The notes under the pieces are model-generated. The model had not been told where the DNA came from. It worked only from the letters and a program-made list of their open reading frames with translations, and did no database searches. The position numbers were made by a program, and so were the translations under genes. DNA of 64,000 nucleotides, from positions 124,001-188,000 of the forward strand of contig JADHTB010000005.1 of assembly GCA_016776605.1 (NCBI GenBank). The letters run 5' to 3'. Below are positions 1-8,416 of the stretch, one piece after another. Position 1 is the stretch's first letter. Each line of letters opens with the position of its first letter. This DNA comes from Alphaproteobacteria bacterium (GTDB lineage Bacteria > Pseudomonadota > Alphaproteobacteria > GCA-2731375).

Positions 1-300
1 CCCATTGTGATCCTGCCCTATGCCTTGGACTCCAATGACATGAAGATGTGGACCGCGCCGTCGCTGACGCCTGGCGATTGGCTGCAATACGCCACCGACA
101 GCTTTGATTGGCTGTATCGGGAGGGCGCCGAAGATCCGCAGATGATGTCGTTCGGCCTGCATTTGCGGATCATCGGACGGCCGGGCCGGATCGGTTATCT
201 GGAGAAATTCCTGCAACACGTCGCGGCCAGGCCCGATGTCTGGGTGGCGACCCGGCAGCAGATCGCGGAAAACTGGGCCGCGCAGAACCCGGCTCCGTGA
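1..300 (+). CDS. Polysaccharide deacetylase (PuuE/allantoinase-like), C-terminal part
   Basis: This reading frame is open from the first base of the window, so only about the last 99 residues are present. The visible part has the C-terminal signature of the NodB-fold PuuE-type polysaccharide deacetylase family: a histidine strand ending LHLRIIGRPGRIG, followed by a helix and the VWVATRQQIAENW segment, which resembles family members that end in a similar V-W-x-A-x-R-x-x-I-A-x-x-W stretch. These enzymes are metal-dependent amidohydrolases; some open allantoin, many have no known substrate. The metal-binding N-terminal motifs lie outside the window. Its stop codon overlaps a GTG start of the next gene, which suggests one transcript. 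Confidence 0.75.
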   Translation, partial: PIVILPYALDSNDMKMWTAPSLTPGDWLQYATDSFDWLYREGAEDPQMMSFGLHLRIIGRPGRIGYLEKFLQHVAARPDVWVATRQQIAENWAAQNPAP

Positions 301-908
301 TCGGTCCCGAAGTGGGGGATGTTGTTCCCAACAGCTTGTCAGACGATCCCTGGGACGAAATGGCACGGGCCGCCCAGGCGGCTGCAAATGCGGCGGACGC
401 CGAAGCGGCATTGCGTGAAATCGTCCGTGCCGCCTTGCGCATCACCGGCGATGGGGCAGCCCATCTGCGTCCGGGCGCGTTGCAGCCAGGTGAGCGGCAT
501 TTTCATGTCTCCGGCGTTTTTATGGTCAGCCCGGACGAGACTTCGCATTTGTTGATCGCCGAGTGGGGCTTTCCAGCGGAACAGCATCGCCTGCATTACC
601 CATTGGATACGGGCCATCCGGGCTGGGTCTGGAAAAACCAACAGGCCCTGATCCTGGAAAATACCGACCAGCATGCGGATTTCGTGCAAATCCTGAAAAC
701 GGCGCGCATGGGCTCCGCCCTCTATGCGCCCATGCTCTGGCAGGGTAAATTCATCGGGCAACTGCTGACCGCCGCCCAGGCCCGCAATACCTACGCCCCG
801 CCGGACCTGGTCCGGCTACAGGCCTTGGCCGGGATGGCGGCGGCGGCATTTATGGCCAAGGACGGCCCAGGGCAGCTGGCGCGAATTTGGCGGGAAGCAA
901 GGAGTTAG
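297..908 (+). CDS. GAF-domain protein
   Basis: A protein of about 203 residues whose central part (about residues 40-185) fits a GAF fold: an N-terminal helix rich in Ala, a strand ending SGVFMVSPD, a loop with GHPGWVWKNQQ, then SALYAPMLWQGKFIGQLL and a C-terminal helix. GAF domains bind small ligands or act as dimerised sensors; no output domain is attached, so the role is unknown. The chosen GTG start overlaps the stop of the upstream deacetylase gene (GTGA), which suggests translational coupling. A clear Shine-Dalgarno sequence is not visible, and ATG at 360 is a credible alternative. An alpha/beta hydrolase gene follows after 3 bases, so the three genes probably form an operon. Confidence 0.65.
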   Translation: MIGPEVGDVVPNSLSDDPWDEMARAAQAAANAADAEAALREIVRAALRITGDGAAHLRPGALQPGERHFHVSGVFMVSPDETSHLLIAEWGFPAEQHRLHYPLDTGHPGWVWKNQQALILENTDQHADFVQILKTARMGSALYAPMLWQGKFIGQLLTAAQARNTYAPPDLVRLQALAGMAAAAFMAKDGPGQLARIWREARS

Positions 909-911
909 AGC

Positions 912-1745
912 ATGGCTAAGGAATACCAGGTCGAGGGCGGCGGCGGCGTGCGCCTGTGGGCGGGGGAATGGGGCAATCCATCCGGCCCGGCAATCCTGTT
1001 CATCCATGGTTTCATGCAATGTCATTTATCCTGGCAGGCGCAACTTGAAAGTGATCTGGCCAAGGACTTCCGTATGATTGCCATCGATGCCCGTGGCCAC
1101 GGGCAATCGGACAAACCCGATGATAAGAGCGCCTATCAGGATGGCAAACATTGGGCCGACGATATTGCCGCTGTCATCAAACAATTGAATTTGCACAAAC
1201 CGGTCTTGGTGGGATGGTCCTATGGCGGCCTGATCATGCTGGATTATTGCCAACGATACGGCTGCGATGACATTTCCGGCATCAATTTCGTGGCTGCCGC
1301 GGTGCGCAGGGTCACGGACAGCAATGCCCCGCCACCAACAATTCCCAAGGCGCGGGCTGATCTGTTGTCGGAACATCTGCTGACACGAATTTCCGGCACC
1401 AGGGCTTTCCTGCGGGCCTGTACAGCCAAGCCCGTGGATCAAGACACGTTCGAGACCTGGCTGGCCTTCAACATGTTGGTGCCGCGCCATGTCCGCCACG
1501 CGATGTTCGATCGGGAATTGGATTTCGATCCCGTCCTGGATGCTTTATCGGTGCCCGCCCTGGTCACCTATTGCACGGCGGATGCGCTGGTTTTGCCGCA
1601 TATGGGCAAGCACGCCATGGCGCATATTCCCAACGCCACGGCGTCGATCTATCAGGACATCGGGCATTCGCCATTTTTCGAAGACAGCGCACGTTTCAAC
1701 GCGGAATTAGGTGATTTTGTCCGCCAGATTAACCGTTCCGCCTAA
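912..1745 (+). CDS. Alpha/beta hydrolase
   Basis: A 277-residue alpha/beta hydrolase with all the landmarks of an active enzyme: oxyanion-hole loop HGF (about 32-34), nucleophile elbow GWSYGG with Ser103, an acid candidate Asp224 in TADALVLP, and catalytic His252 in DIGHSPFFED. The length is that of single-domain esterases, haloperoxidase-like and epoxide-hydrolase-like members; the substrate cannot be inferred. It starts at ATG with AAGGAG 8-9 bases upstream and lies 3 bases after the GAF gene, so co-transcription is likely. No signal peptide is seen, so it should be cytoplasmic. Confidence 0.85.
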   Translation: MAKEYQVEGGGGVRLWAGEWGNPSGPAILFIHGFMQCHLSWQAQLESDLAKDFRMIAIDARGHGQSDKPDDKSAYQDGKHWADDIAAVIKQLNLHKPVLVGWSYGGLIMLDYCQRYGCDDISGINFVAAAVRRVTDSNAPPPTIPKARADLLSEHLLTRISGTRAFLRACTAKPVDQDTFETWLAFNMLVPRHVRHAMFDRELDFDPVLDALSVPALVTYCTADALVLPHMGKHAMAHIPNATASIYQDIGHSPFFEDSARFNAELGDFVRQINRSA

Positions 1746-1824
1746 TCGCAATAGTTGACCTTCCCGGCTCGACATGTTGCATTAGCGGTAATCGAGCTTT
1801 TAGAAAAACAATAAGGATCGCCAA

Positions 1825-2940
1825 ATGCATGTTGGAATGACAACCTTTTTCCAAAACTTGAGCGGCACCCATACGGACCGCGAAGTTTATCAGCATGAAT
1901 TGTCCCTGGCCGATATGGCCGAACCGCTGGGATTCGAAAGCATTTGGACGGCGGAACATCATTTTGACAATTATACCATGTGCCCCAACCCGTTGCAGTT
2001 TCTGACCTACATGGCGGGCCGGACGGAACGGGCCCTGCTGGGCACCATGGTCATGGTTCTGCCCTGGCACGATCCGGTGCGCGTGGCTGAAGAAATCGCG
2101 GTGCTGGACCATATGTCCAATGGGCGCGCCATCCTTGGTGTGGGCCGCGGCCTGGGCCGTATCGAGTTCGAGGGCTTCCGCGTCGAGATGGGCGAGTCAC
2201 GGGAACGTTTCGTGGAATATACCGAAGCGGTGATGCAGGGTCTGGAAACAGGTCATATCGAATATAACGGTAAGTTTTACAGGCAGCCGAAAATTGGCAT
2301 CCGCCCCTTCCCCTTTGCCTCGTTCAAGGGCCGCTTCTATGCCTCCGCCGTATCGCCCGAATCCTCGCGCATCATGGCGCGTCTGGGCATCGGCATCATG
2401 ATCATCGCCCAGAAGCCCTGGGATAAAACTCTGCACGAATTAGAGCAGTACCGCGAAATCTATCGGGAAATGAACAATGGCGAAGAAGCGCCGCAACCTT
2501 TGATGGTGGTCTTCAACGGCTGTCATGAGGACGAAAGCATCGCCAACGAGATCCACCAGAAATATATCCGCGCGTACAGCCGCTCGGCCCTGGATCATTA
2601 CGAATTCCATAACGAGGGCCTGGCCGAAATCAAGGGTTACGAGTACTACGGCGGCCTGTCGAAGAATATCAACAAGCACGGCATCGACAGCTTCGTGGAT
2701 TTCCTGGCCGATTTACAGGTTTGGGGCACCCCTGATCAGGTCTTTGAGCGCATGCGCGAGTATCAGGAAATGACCAATTGCGCCGGCTTCATCAACGGCT
2801 TCAGCTTTGGCGGCATGCCGCATGAATTATCCAAGACCTCCATGCGGACCTTCGCTGAAAAAGTGATGCCGCGCTTGAAAGCCCTGGATGTAGGCTCGCC
2901 CATAGGCGGCGGCCAACCGTTGACGATCGCGGCGGCATAA
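1825..2940 (+). CDS. LLM-class flavin-dependent oxidoreductase (luciferase-like)
   Basis: A 371-residue member of the bacterial luciferase-like monooxygenase family. The N-terminal barrel carries IWTAEHHFDNY, the equivalent of the luciferase EHH motif, and GRAILGVGRGLGR, the typical phosphate-binding loop region. These enzymes use reduced FMN (or F420) and oxygen to oxidise or cleave small organic compounds; no flavin reductase gene is adjacent, so reduced flavin must come from elsewhere. The ATG is preceded by AAGGAT. It sits alone after an 80-base gap from the hydrolase gene. A second, distinct member of this family lies at 30396-31562 in the Rieske operon. The substrate is unknown. Confidence 0.85.
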   Translation: MHVGMTTFFQNLSGTHTDREVYQHELSLADMAEPLGFESIWTAEHHFDNYTMCPNPLQFLTYMAGRTERALLGTMVMVLPWHDPVRVAEEIAVLDHMSNGRAILGVGRGLGRIEFEGFRVEMGESRERFVEYTEAVMQGLETGHIEYNGKFYRQPKIGIRPFPFASFKGRFYASAVSPESSRIMARLGIGIMIIAQKPWDKTLHELEQYREIYREMNNGEEAPQPLMVVFNGCHEDESIANEIHQKYIRAYSRSALDHYEFHNEGLAEIKGYEYYGGLSKNINKHGIDSFVDFLADLQVWGTPDQVFERMREYQEMTNCAGFINGFSFGGMPHELSKTSMRTFAEKVMPRLKALDVGSPIGGGQPLTIAAA

Positions 2941-3121
2941 GTTTCCCAACCGTCCGGCGCCCTTGTTCGGATAAGGGCTATCAGGATAAGGGCGTTGGCG
3001 GCGTGGCTGCCCGGCGAATATTAAAGACGAATACTAAAATGGTCCGATGGGTCCGATTGTCCTGGCCCGGCGATGCTGTTATAGGGCGGCAGCACCCCGC
3101 AAATAATTCACTGGGTAAACA

Positions 3122-3703
3122 ATGCTGCGCAGGCTTTACGACCGTACCATGGCCCTGGCCGGGCATCGCCATGCCAATTGGGCCTTGGGCGCGGTGTCGT
3201 TCATTGAGAGTTCGGTCTTCCCGATCCCGCCGGACGTGATTTTGATCCCCATGGTGCTGGCCCAGCGCCAGCGCGCCCTGTTGATTGCCACGATTTGCAC
3301 CGTCGGTTCTGTTCTGGGTGGCCTGCTGGGCTATGTCATCGGTTTTTATCTGTTTGATAGCATCGGCCAGCCGATCCTGGAGTTTTATGGCTACGGCGAG
3401 AAATTCGCGTCATTCCAAAGCCGCTATAACGAATGGGGCGTATGGATCGTTTTGATCGCGGGTCTGACCCCCTTTCCCTACAAAATAATCACCATAGCCT
3501 CCGGCGTGGTCGGATTAAGCATGCCGGTATTCCTGATCGCCTCGATTGTTGCCCGGGGCCTGCGGTTCGCCATCGTGGCGGCTTTGTTGTGGCGCTTTGG
3601 AGCACCGATCCGCGACTTCATAGAGCGTTATCTGGGCCTGTTGTTCGCCCTGTTCATGGTGCTGCTGATCGGTGGTTTTGCCCTGATCAAATTGGTTTTG
3701 TAG
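3122..3703 (+). CDS. YqaA-family (DedA/SNARE-associated) membrane protein
   Basis: A 193-residue inner-membrane protein with about four to five hydrophobic segments. The motif SVFPIPPDVILIPM in the first third and the re-entrant motif TPFPYKIITIASG in the middle are characteristic of the YqaA branch of the DedA/VTT superfamily, members of which are linked to lipid carrier or phospholipid translocation. The length fits YqaA. The gene starts at ATG with only a weak ribosome site. The next gene, a DsbB-like protein, begins 14 bases after the stop, and the COQ7 gene overlaps that one, giving a probable three-gene operon. Confidence 0.8.
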   Translation: MLRRLYDRTMALAGHRHANWALGAVSFIESSVFPIPPDVILIPMVLAQRQRALLIATICTVGSVLGGLLGYVIGFYLFDSIGQPILEFYGYGEKFASFQSRYNEWGVWIVLIAGLTPFPYKIITIASGVVGLSMPVFLIASIVARGLRFAIVAALLWRFGAPIRDFIERYLGLLFALFMVLLIGGFALIKLVL

Positions 3704-3717
3704 GGGCGGGCTTGGCC

Positions 3718-4230
3718 ATGCAACAATTGTTAGCGATAAAAACCGCATTGTTTCTTGTCCCCCTGGCCGCCGTGACCGCCCTGGCCCTGGCCTTCATCGG
3801 CCAATATGGCTTCGATTTGCAGCCTTGCGTTTTGTGCATCTATCAACGCTGGCCGTTCGCCATCGCCACGATCCTTTGCCTGGCGGCCCTGATCCCCTGG
3901 CTCCGCCCGGCGGCCCCCTGGCTGTTGGGGTTTGCCGCGCTTGTGCTGGCCGTTAACGCCGGCATCGCCGTCTACCATGTGGGGGTAGAGCAGTATTGGT
4001 GGATTGGCAGCGAGGCCTGCGTGGGCCCCAGGAGTGGGGCCGGCAAGGCCCAAACCCTGGCCGAACTGCGGGCCCAGATCATGGCCACGCCCATAACGCG
4101 CTGTGACGAAGTGGCATTTTCCCTATTTGGCGTTTCCATGGCGGGGTACAACGTCTTATTCTCCGCCGGGCTTGCCCTGTACGCCGGGTTGGCCACTGGA
4201 ATTGGATTAAGGAACAGGCATAGGCAATGA
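3718..4230 (+). CDS. Disulfide bond formation protein B family (DsbB-like)
   Basis: A 170-residue polytopic membrane protein of the DsbB family, which oxidises periplasmic thiol oxidases and passes electrons to quinone. It has the N-terminal redox pair Cys37-Val-Leu-Cys40 followed by IYQRWPF, the family hallmark, and a second periplasmic pair, Cys101 and Cys129. Four transmembrane helices are evident. The reading frame is open far upstream (from 3433), but that part lies over the YqaA gene in another frame and is not conserved-looking; ATG 3718 gives the family's usual length. The stop overlaps the COQ7 start (ATGA), and a quinone-biosynthesis partner is fitting because DsbB reduces ubiquinone. 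No dsbA is nearby. Confidence 0.85.
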   Translation: MQQLLAIKTALFLVPLAAVTALALAFIGQYGFDLQPCVLCIYQRWPFAIATILCLAALIPWLRPAAPWLLGFAALVLAVNAGIAVYHVGVEQYWWIGSEACVGPRSGAGKAQTLAELRAQIMATPITRCDEVAFSLFGVSMAGYNVLFSAGLALYAGLATGIGLRNRHRQ

Positions 4231-4820
4231 CCGGCCATATCAAAGCCGCGCCAGAACAGCGCCCCGCGCGCCCGGCAAGCTTGCCCGGCGATCCCAGGGG
4301 CAGGGCGCGGGTCGGCCGCATGATCCGAGTGGATCAGGCCGGCGAATTGGGCGCGACAGAGATTTACCGCGGCCAAATGGCGGTGCTGGGCGATCGGCCT
4401 TGCGCCCCCCTGTTGGCGGAAATGGCCGCGCAGGAAGCCGAACATCTGGCCGTCTTTGACAAGATGATGGTCGCGCGCGGTGTCCGTCCGACGGCCCTGT
4501 CACCTGTATGGCGTATTGCCGGCTTTACCCTGGGCGTGGGAAGCGCACTGCTGGGCGAACGGGCGGCCATGGCGACCACCGTGGCGGTGGAAGAGGTGAT
4601 CGAAGAACATTACCAAAAGCAGCTTGATGCATTGGGTGAAGACGAAGCGGAATTGCGGGCAACGATCGCTGAATTTCGCGCTGACGAGATCAAACACCGG
4701 GACGTGGCCCAGCAATATAATGCCGAAACCAGCGCCGAAGGTGCGCCTGCTTACGAAATATTAAGCCGGAGCGTTAAAGCTGGTGCGCGTTTGGCTATTT
4801 GGTTGGCCCAGAGAGTTTGA
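4227..4820 (+). CDS. coq7: Demethoxyubiquinone hydroxylase, COQ7 family
   Basis: A 197-residue diiron hydroxylase that carries out the penultimate hydroxylation in ubiquinone synthesis. The ligand motifs are in order: RVDQAGELGATEIYRGQ with Glu40, QEAEH about 40 residues later, EEVIEEHY, and DEIKHRD near the C-terminus, matching the E, ExxH, E, ExxH pattern of the family. It replaces the flavin enzyme UbiF found in enterobacteria. Start ATG overlaps the stop of the DsbB-like gene by four bases. The first 25 or so residues are polar and not conserved, so the true start could be slightly downstream. Confidence 0.92.
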   Translation: MTGHIKAAPEQRPARPASLPGDPRGRARVGRMIRVDQAGELGATEIYRGQMAVLGDRPCAPLLAEMAAQEAEHLAVFDKMMVARGVRPTALSPVWRIAGFTLGVGSALLGERAAMATTVAVEEVIEEHYQKQLDALGEDEAELRATIAEFRADEIKHRDVAQQYNAETSAEGAPAYEILSRSVKAGARLAIWLAQRV

Positions 4821-4857
4821 TTGGGCGGATTTGATTTAGAAGGATGACCCCCGGATT

Positions 4858-6438
4858 ATGATCGGGCAAAAGCAGAAAATTGATCTTCGCGGCTCCTGCC
4901 CGCACCTGGTATTTTTGGCGCTACTACTGCTCTTGTTAACCGCCACCGCGGTACTGCAAAGCCCAGGCGCTGGCTGGGCCAAGAGCACCCGGGATCTGAT
5001 TGCCGAACAGGCGGCCCTGCAGGATGTTACCCTGAGCGAACAGGAAACCGCCGTGCTGCGGCGCGCCTTGCCCATTGTCGGAGGCCGCTATCTGCGCGAA
5101 CTTGATCCCACGCCGCTGTTGAAACGGACCATGCTGGGCCTCAAGGAATATGACGCGGCCCTGGCCGCCGCCAAGCGAAATGCCACGGAAAATGCCGCGG
5201 GAAAAATAAAATCGGGAAAGGGGGCAAAGCATGCGACGGATAAAGACGGCGCTGCCGTCAAACCGATCAGCAAATTTCGCCGCATCGCATTGGCGCTGAA
5301 CAAAGGCCTGAACAAACTGGATGCCCATAGCGCCTATCTTGATCCAGACTCCTATGGCGAGCTGAAAATTCGCATCAGCGGCAAATTCGCCGGCCTTGGC
5401 CTCGAAGTGACCCTGGAAGAGGGGTTGGTAAAGGTGATCGCTCCCATTGATGGCACGCCGGCCCAACGCGCCGGCATGCGGACCGGTGACAAGATCAGCC
5501 ATGTGGACGGGATGCCCATCATGGGTATGACCCTGCGCGAGGCGGTAAGCCGTATGCGCGGCTTGGTCGGCACCACCATTCGCCTGACCGTGTTGCGGCC
5601 CAAGGTGGTGGATCCGTTCGAAGTGATGATCGTCCGGGACATTATTCGGGTCCCCGCCGTGCGCCACAGGGTGGAGGCGGATTATGGTTATATCCGCATC
5701 TCCGCCTTCAGCCAATTGACGGAACCAGGCCTGCTTGATGCCTTGGCCAAGATTGATGGCGCCGCGGGACGGCATAGCCTGGGCCTGGTGGTCGACCTGC
5801 GGAACAATCCGGGCGGCCTGCTGCGTCAGGCGATCAGGGTATCGGATGCATTCCTGGACGCCGGCACCATTGTCTCGGTGCGTGGCCGGATGGATGAAGA
5901 CAATGCCTTGTACCAGGCCCACGATGGCGGTCCGGCATCTAAAAAAACCATTGTCGTGCTGGTTAATGAAGGCACGGCGTCGGCGGCCGAGATCGTTGCC
6001 GGCGCCTTGAAGGAGAATAACCGGGCCATCGTTGTCGGCAGCCGCTCGTTCGGCAAAGGTTCGGTTCAGACGATTTTTTCCATGGGCGACTCCGGCGCCT
6101 TGCGGCTGACCACGGCCCTGTATTACACGCCTTCGGGCCGGACCATCCAGGCTTGGGGCATATCGCCCGACCTGTTGATCGAGAGTGACCGTCAGGAGGC
6201 CGGCCGGCGCGAGGAAGAATTGCAAGGTGCCTTAAGCCGGGACGAGGCCGCCCCCAATGCACTGGGTCCCAGAGCCTCCATCACAGGCGAACGCTGCAAC
6301 GAGCTGCTGGACAAACCGATGGATGACAAGGACCTGGCCTGCGCCGTTGCATTGCTGCGGGCCGGCGGACTGGACCGTCTGATCCATCTTGCCAGCAGCC
6401 TTGCGAGCGACGGACGGTCCGCGACGCGCCAACGGTGA
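4858..6438 (+). CDS. S41-family C-terminal processing peptidase (CtpA-like)
   Basis: A 526-residue serine protease of the tail-specific/carboxy-terminal processing class. An N-terminal hydrophobic segment (about 17-38) is a signal peptide or anchor, a PDZ domain spans about 170-260, and the catalytic dyad is visible as Ser375 in GTASAAEI and Lys400 in FGKGSVQT, 25 residues apart as in Prc. Alphaproteobacterial members act in the periplasm on envelope proteins. A low-complexity Lys/Ala stretch (about 105-135) precedes the PDZ domain, and the C-terminal 60 residues are not part of the usual fold. AAGGA lies 13 bases before the ATG. It stands 37 bases after coq7. Confidence 0.9.
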   Translation: MIGQKQKIDLRGSCPHLVFLALLLLLLTATAVLQSPGAGWAKSTRDLIAEQAALQDVTLSEQETAVLRRALPIVGGRYLRELDPTPLLKRTMLGLKEYDAALAAAKRNATENAAGKIKSGKGAKHATDKDGAAVKPISKFRRIALALNKGLNKLDAHSAYLDPDSYGELKIRISGKFAGLGLEVTLEEGLVKVIAPIDGTPAQRAGMRTGDKISHVDGMPIMGMTLREAVSRMRGLVGTTIRLTVLRPKVVDPFEVMIVRDIIRVPAVRHRVEADYGYIRISAFSQLTEPGLLDALAKIDGAAGRHSLGLVVDLRNNPGGLLRQAIRVSDAFLDAGTIVSVRGRMDEDNALYQAHDGGPASKKTIVVLVNEGTASAAEIVAGALKENNRAIVVGSRSFGKGSVQTIFSMGDSGALRLTTALYYTPSGRTIQAWGISPDLLIESDRQEAGRREEELQGALSRDEAAPNALGPRASITGERCNELLDKPMDDKDLACAVALLRAGGLDRLIHLASSLASDGRSATRQR

Positions 6439-6555
6439 TCCCGCGGACGAAAATCCGCCCGCAATGACCCCGCAGCCCAAGTTGGAACAAGAAAGCCTTG
6501 GCCGGACCGGAATGTTGGTGTAAATCTTAGCCTAGTATTGCGGAAAGGGTCGGCT

Positions 6556-6681
6556 ATGCATGAATTATTTCTATTGATCGCGATGATGGTGGCGACGTTC
6601 ATCCTCATGGGCGGTATGATGTTCCTGTTCAAGGGATATTTCGACGAACGTAAAAAAATCGACCGCGCGGCCGGACGGTAG
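6556..6681 (+). CDS. Small single-span membrane protein (41 aa)
   Basis: A short reading frame encoding 41 residues: a hydrophobic helix of about 20 residues rich in Met, Leu, Ile and Phe, then a basic, charged tail (DERKKIDRAAGR). The GGAAAGG sequence seven bases before the ATG is a good ribosome site, and the arrangement (helix followed by positive charges) predicts an N-out, C-in inner-membrane protein. I do not recognise the family. It lies between the S41 protease and the amidase, both on the same strand, with 117 bases before it. It could still be a chance reading frame. Confidence 0.5.
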   Translation: MHELFLLIAMMVATFILMGGMMFLFKGYFDERKKIDRAAGR

Positions 6682-6793
6682 GCTGCGCGCCAAAGGCCGG
6701 CCCAGCGCCGGCTATTTGCTTTCCATATAACATCGCGTCCGGGCTTGCCCTGGCAGGCCCGTGCCGTGGCCTTGGCAGGAGCATGCGCACGCC

Positions 6794-8239
6794 ATGAATG
6801 ATGACCCGCTGGCTTTCCTCGATGCCACCGCCCTGGCCGATCTGGTCCGACGTGGCGAAGTAACCGCCGCCGAACTCGTCGAGGCGGCCATTGCACGCAT
6901 TGAAAGGCTGAACCCGGCCCTGAACGCGGTCATTACCCGGATGGACGATCAGGCGCGCGCGGCTGTCAGGGATGGGTACGGCGCGGCTGACAACGATGCG
7001 CCGTTCGCTGGCGTACCTTTCCTGTTGAAAGACCTGATTGCCGAATATGCCGGCGTTGCCATCGGCGAAGGCAGCCGCTTTTTGCATGGCCGTTGTATTT
7101 CCACGCAAGATAGCGAGCTGGTGATACGCCTGAAGCGGGCTGGCGTAATTATCGCGGGCAAGACCAACACACCTGAATTTGGCCTGTTGCCGACTACCGA
7201 ACCGGCCCTGCACGGCCCAACCCGCAACCCGTGGGACATCACCCGCACCACCGGGGGCTCGTCCGGGGGCTCGGCCGCGGCGGTGGCGGCGGGTATCGTA
7301 CCCATGGCGCACGCCAATGACGGCGGCGGTTCGATCCGCATTCCGGCCGCCTGTTGCGGCCTGTTTGGGCTGAAACCAACCCGGGCACGCAACCCAATGG
7401 GCCCCGGATACGGCGATGCGGGCAGCGGCCTGGCGGTGGAGCATGCGGTCACCCGCAGTGTCCGCGACAGCGCGGCGTTGTTGGACGCGACCTCTGGCCC
7501 GGCGCCCGGCGATCCGTATTGGGCCCCGCCCAAGGAACGCCCCTATGCGGAGGAAGTGGGCCGGGCGCCTGGCCAATTGCGTATCGCCGTATCCACCAAG
7601 GCCCTGACCGGCGCCAAGATACATCCCGAATGCCAGGCCGCGGTCGAAGCCACGGCTAAATTGTGCGAGGAATTGGGCCACATCGTCGAATGGGCCGAGC
7701 CAGCGTTCGATGAAGCCCGGTACTTGAAAGCCTTTGCCTCCGCCTGGACGGCCTTTGCCAGTTGGGCCATTCGCGATTGGGCGGATCGTTTCCAGCTTAG
7801 CCCCAGCGAAGATCAGTTCGAACCCAATACCTGGCGCATGTATCAAAGCGGCGAACGCCGCTCGGGCGGCGCCTATCTGCGCACGATGCAGGATATCCAG
7901 CAGGTTGCGCGGCAGGTCGCCGGATTTTTTGAAACCTATGATCTGACCTTGACTCCGACCATTGCCCGGCCACCGGCGCCCCTGGGATATTTCGATTGGG
8001 ACGGTGGCAATCGCGACGTGTTTTTGGAACATATCGGCGAATATTCGGGCTTCACCTCGATTGCCAACGGCACGGGGCAACCAGCCATGTCAGTGCCTTT
8101 GCACTGGACCGCCGATAATCTGCCGGTTGGCCTGCATTTCATGGCTCGTTTCGGGGCGGAAGACACGCTGTTTCGCCTGGCAGGACAATTGGAGCAGGCC
8201 CGCCCCTGGGCCCATCGCCGGCCGGCTGTCGCAGCTTGA
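6794..8239 (+). CDS. Amidase signature family hydrolase
   Basis: A 481-residue amidase with the complete Ser-cisSer-Lys triad: Lys79 in FLLKDL, cis-Ser156 in GGSSGGS and nucleophile Ser180 in [13 protein letters not shown]. The family hydrolyses many amides, including aryl and fatty amides; the substrate is unknown. ATG 6794 was chosen because AGGAG lies about 12 bases upstream and the N-terminal helix ([20 protein letters not shown]) then begins at the usual distance; a longer GC-rich extension is not family-like. The gene is apparently monocistronic and is followed by a palindromic element. Confidence 0.9.
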   Translation: MNDDPLAFLDATALADLVRRGEVTAAELVEAAIARIERLNPALNAVITRMDDQARAAVRDGYGAADNDAPFAGVPFLLKDLIAEYAGVAIGEGSRFLHGRCISTQDSELVIRLKRAGVIIAGKTNTPEFGLLPTTEPALHGPTRNPWDITRTTGGSSGGSAAAVAAGIVPMAHANDGGGSIRIPAACCGLFGLKPTRARNPMGPGYGDAGSGLAVEHAVTRSVRDSAALLDATSGPAPGDPYWAPPKERPYAEEVGRAPGQLRIAVSTKALTGAKIHPECQAAVEATAKLCEELGHIVEWAEPAFDEARYLKAFASAWTAFASWAIRDWADRFQLSPSEDQFEPNTWRMYQSGERRSGGAYLRTMQDIQQVARQVAGFFETYDLTLTPTIARPPAPLGYFDWDGGNRDVFLEHIGEYSGFTSIANGTGQPAMSVPLHWTADNLPVGLHFMARFGAEDTLFRLAGQLEQARPWAHRRPAVAA

Positions 8240-8299
8240 ATTTGACTTTACGTTTACGTAAACGTAAGCTTGATTTAAAGTACAGCGCTGCAAAATTCT

Positions 8300-8404
8300 C
8301 TAGTGCAATTTCGAATTAATGAGAATCGCAAAGCGACTCTAAGTGATTGGAAAAATTGCTCTAATTCTAAAGATCTGAGAATTTTCAGAATGAAAATGCT
8401 CTAG
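8300..8404 (+). repeat. Two-hairpin palindromic element, type 1, copy A
   Basis: A 105-bp intergenic element bounded by CTAG at both ends. Hairpin 1 has an outer stem (GCAATTtC paired with AAAATTGCTCT) enclosing an inner stem GAATCGC-aaa-GCGAcTC; hairpin 2 is GAgaATTTTC-agaat-GAAAATGCTC. The same architecture, at exactly the same length, recurs at 26401-26505 and 43378-43482. The final CTAG is followed directly by GGGGAAA, the ribosome site of the ferritin-like gene, whose ATG is 13 bases away. This copy has small mismatches in both stems. Confidence 0.85.
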
Positions 8405-8416
8405 GGGGAAAGCCAA

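Noticed and set aside
3433..3717. Long upstream extension of the DsbB-like frame
   Set aside because: It lies over the YqaA gene in another frame and has an Arg/His-rich, non-family sequence; the family N-terminus begins at 3718.
4936..6225. 429-residue frame antisense to the S41 protease
   Set aside because: It is His/Gly/Gln-rich with no recognisable domain, as expected for the reverse of a GC-rich gene; the sense strand has an intact catalytic dyad.
6629..8080. 483-residue frame antisense to the amidase
   Set aside because: No domain is recognisable, and the sense frame carries all amidase motifs.
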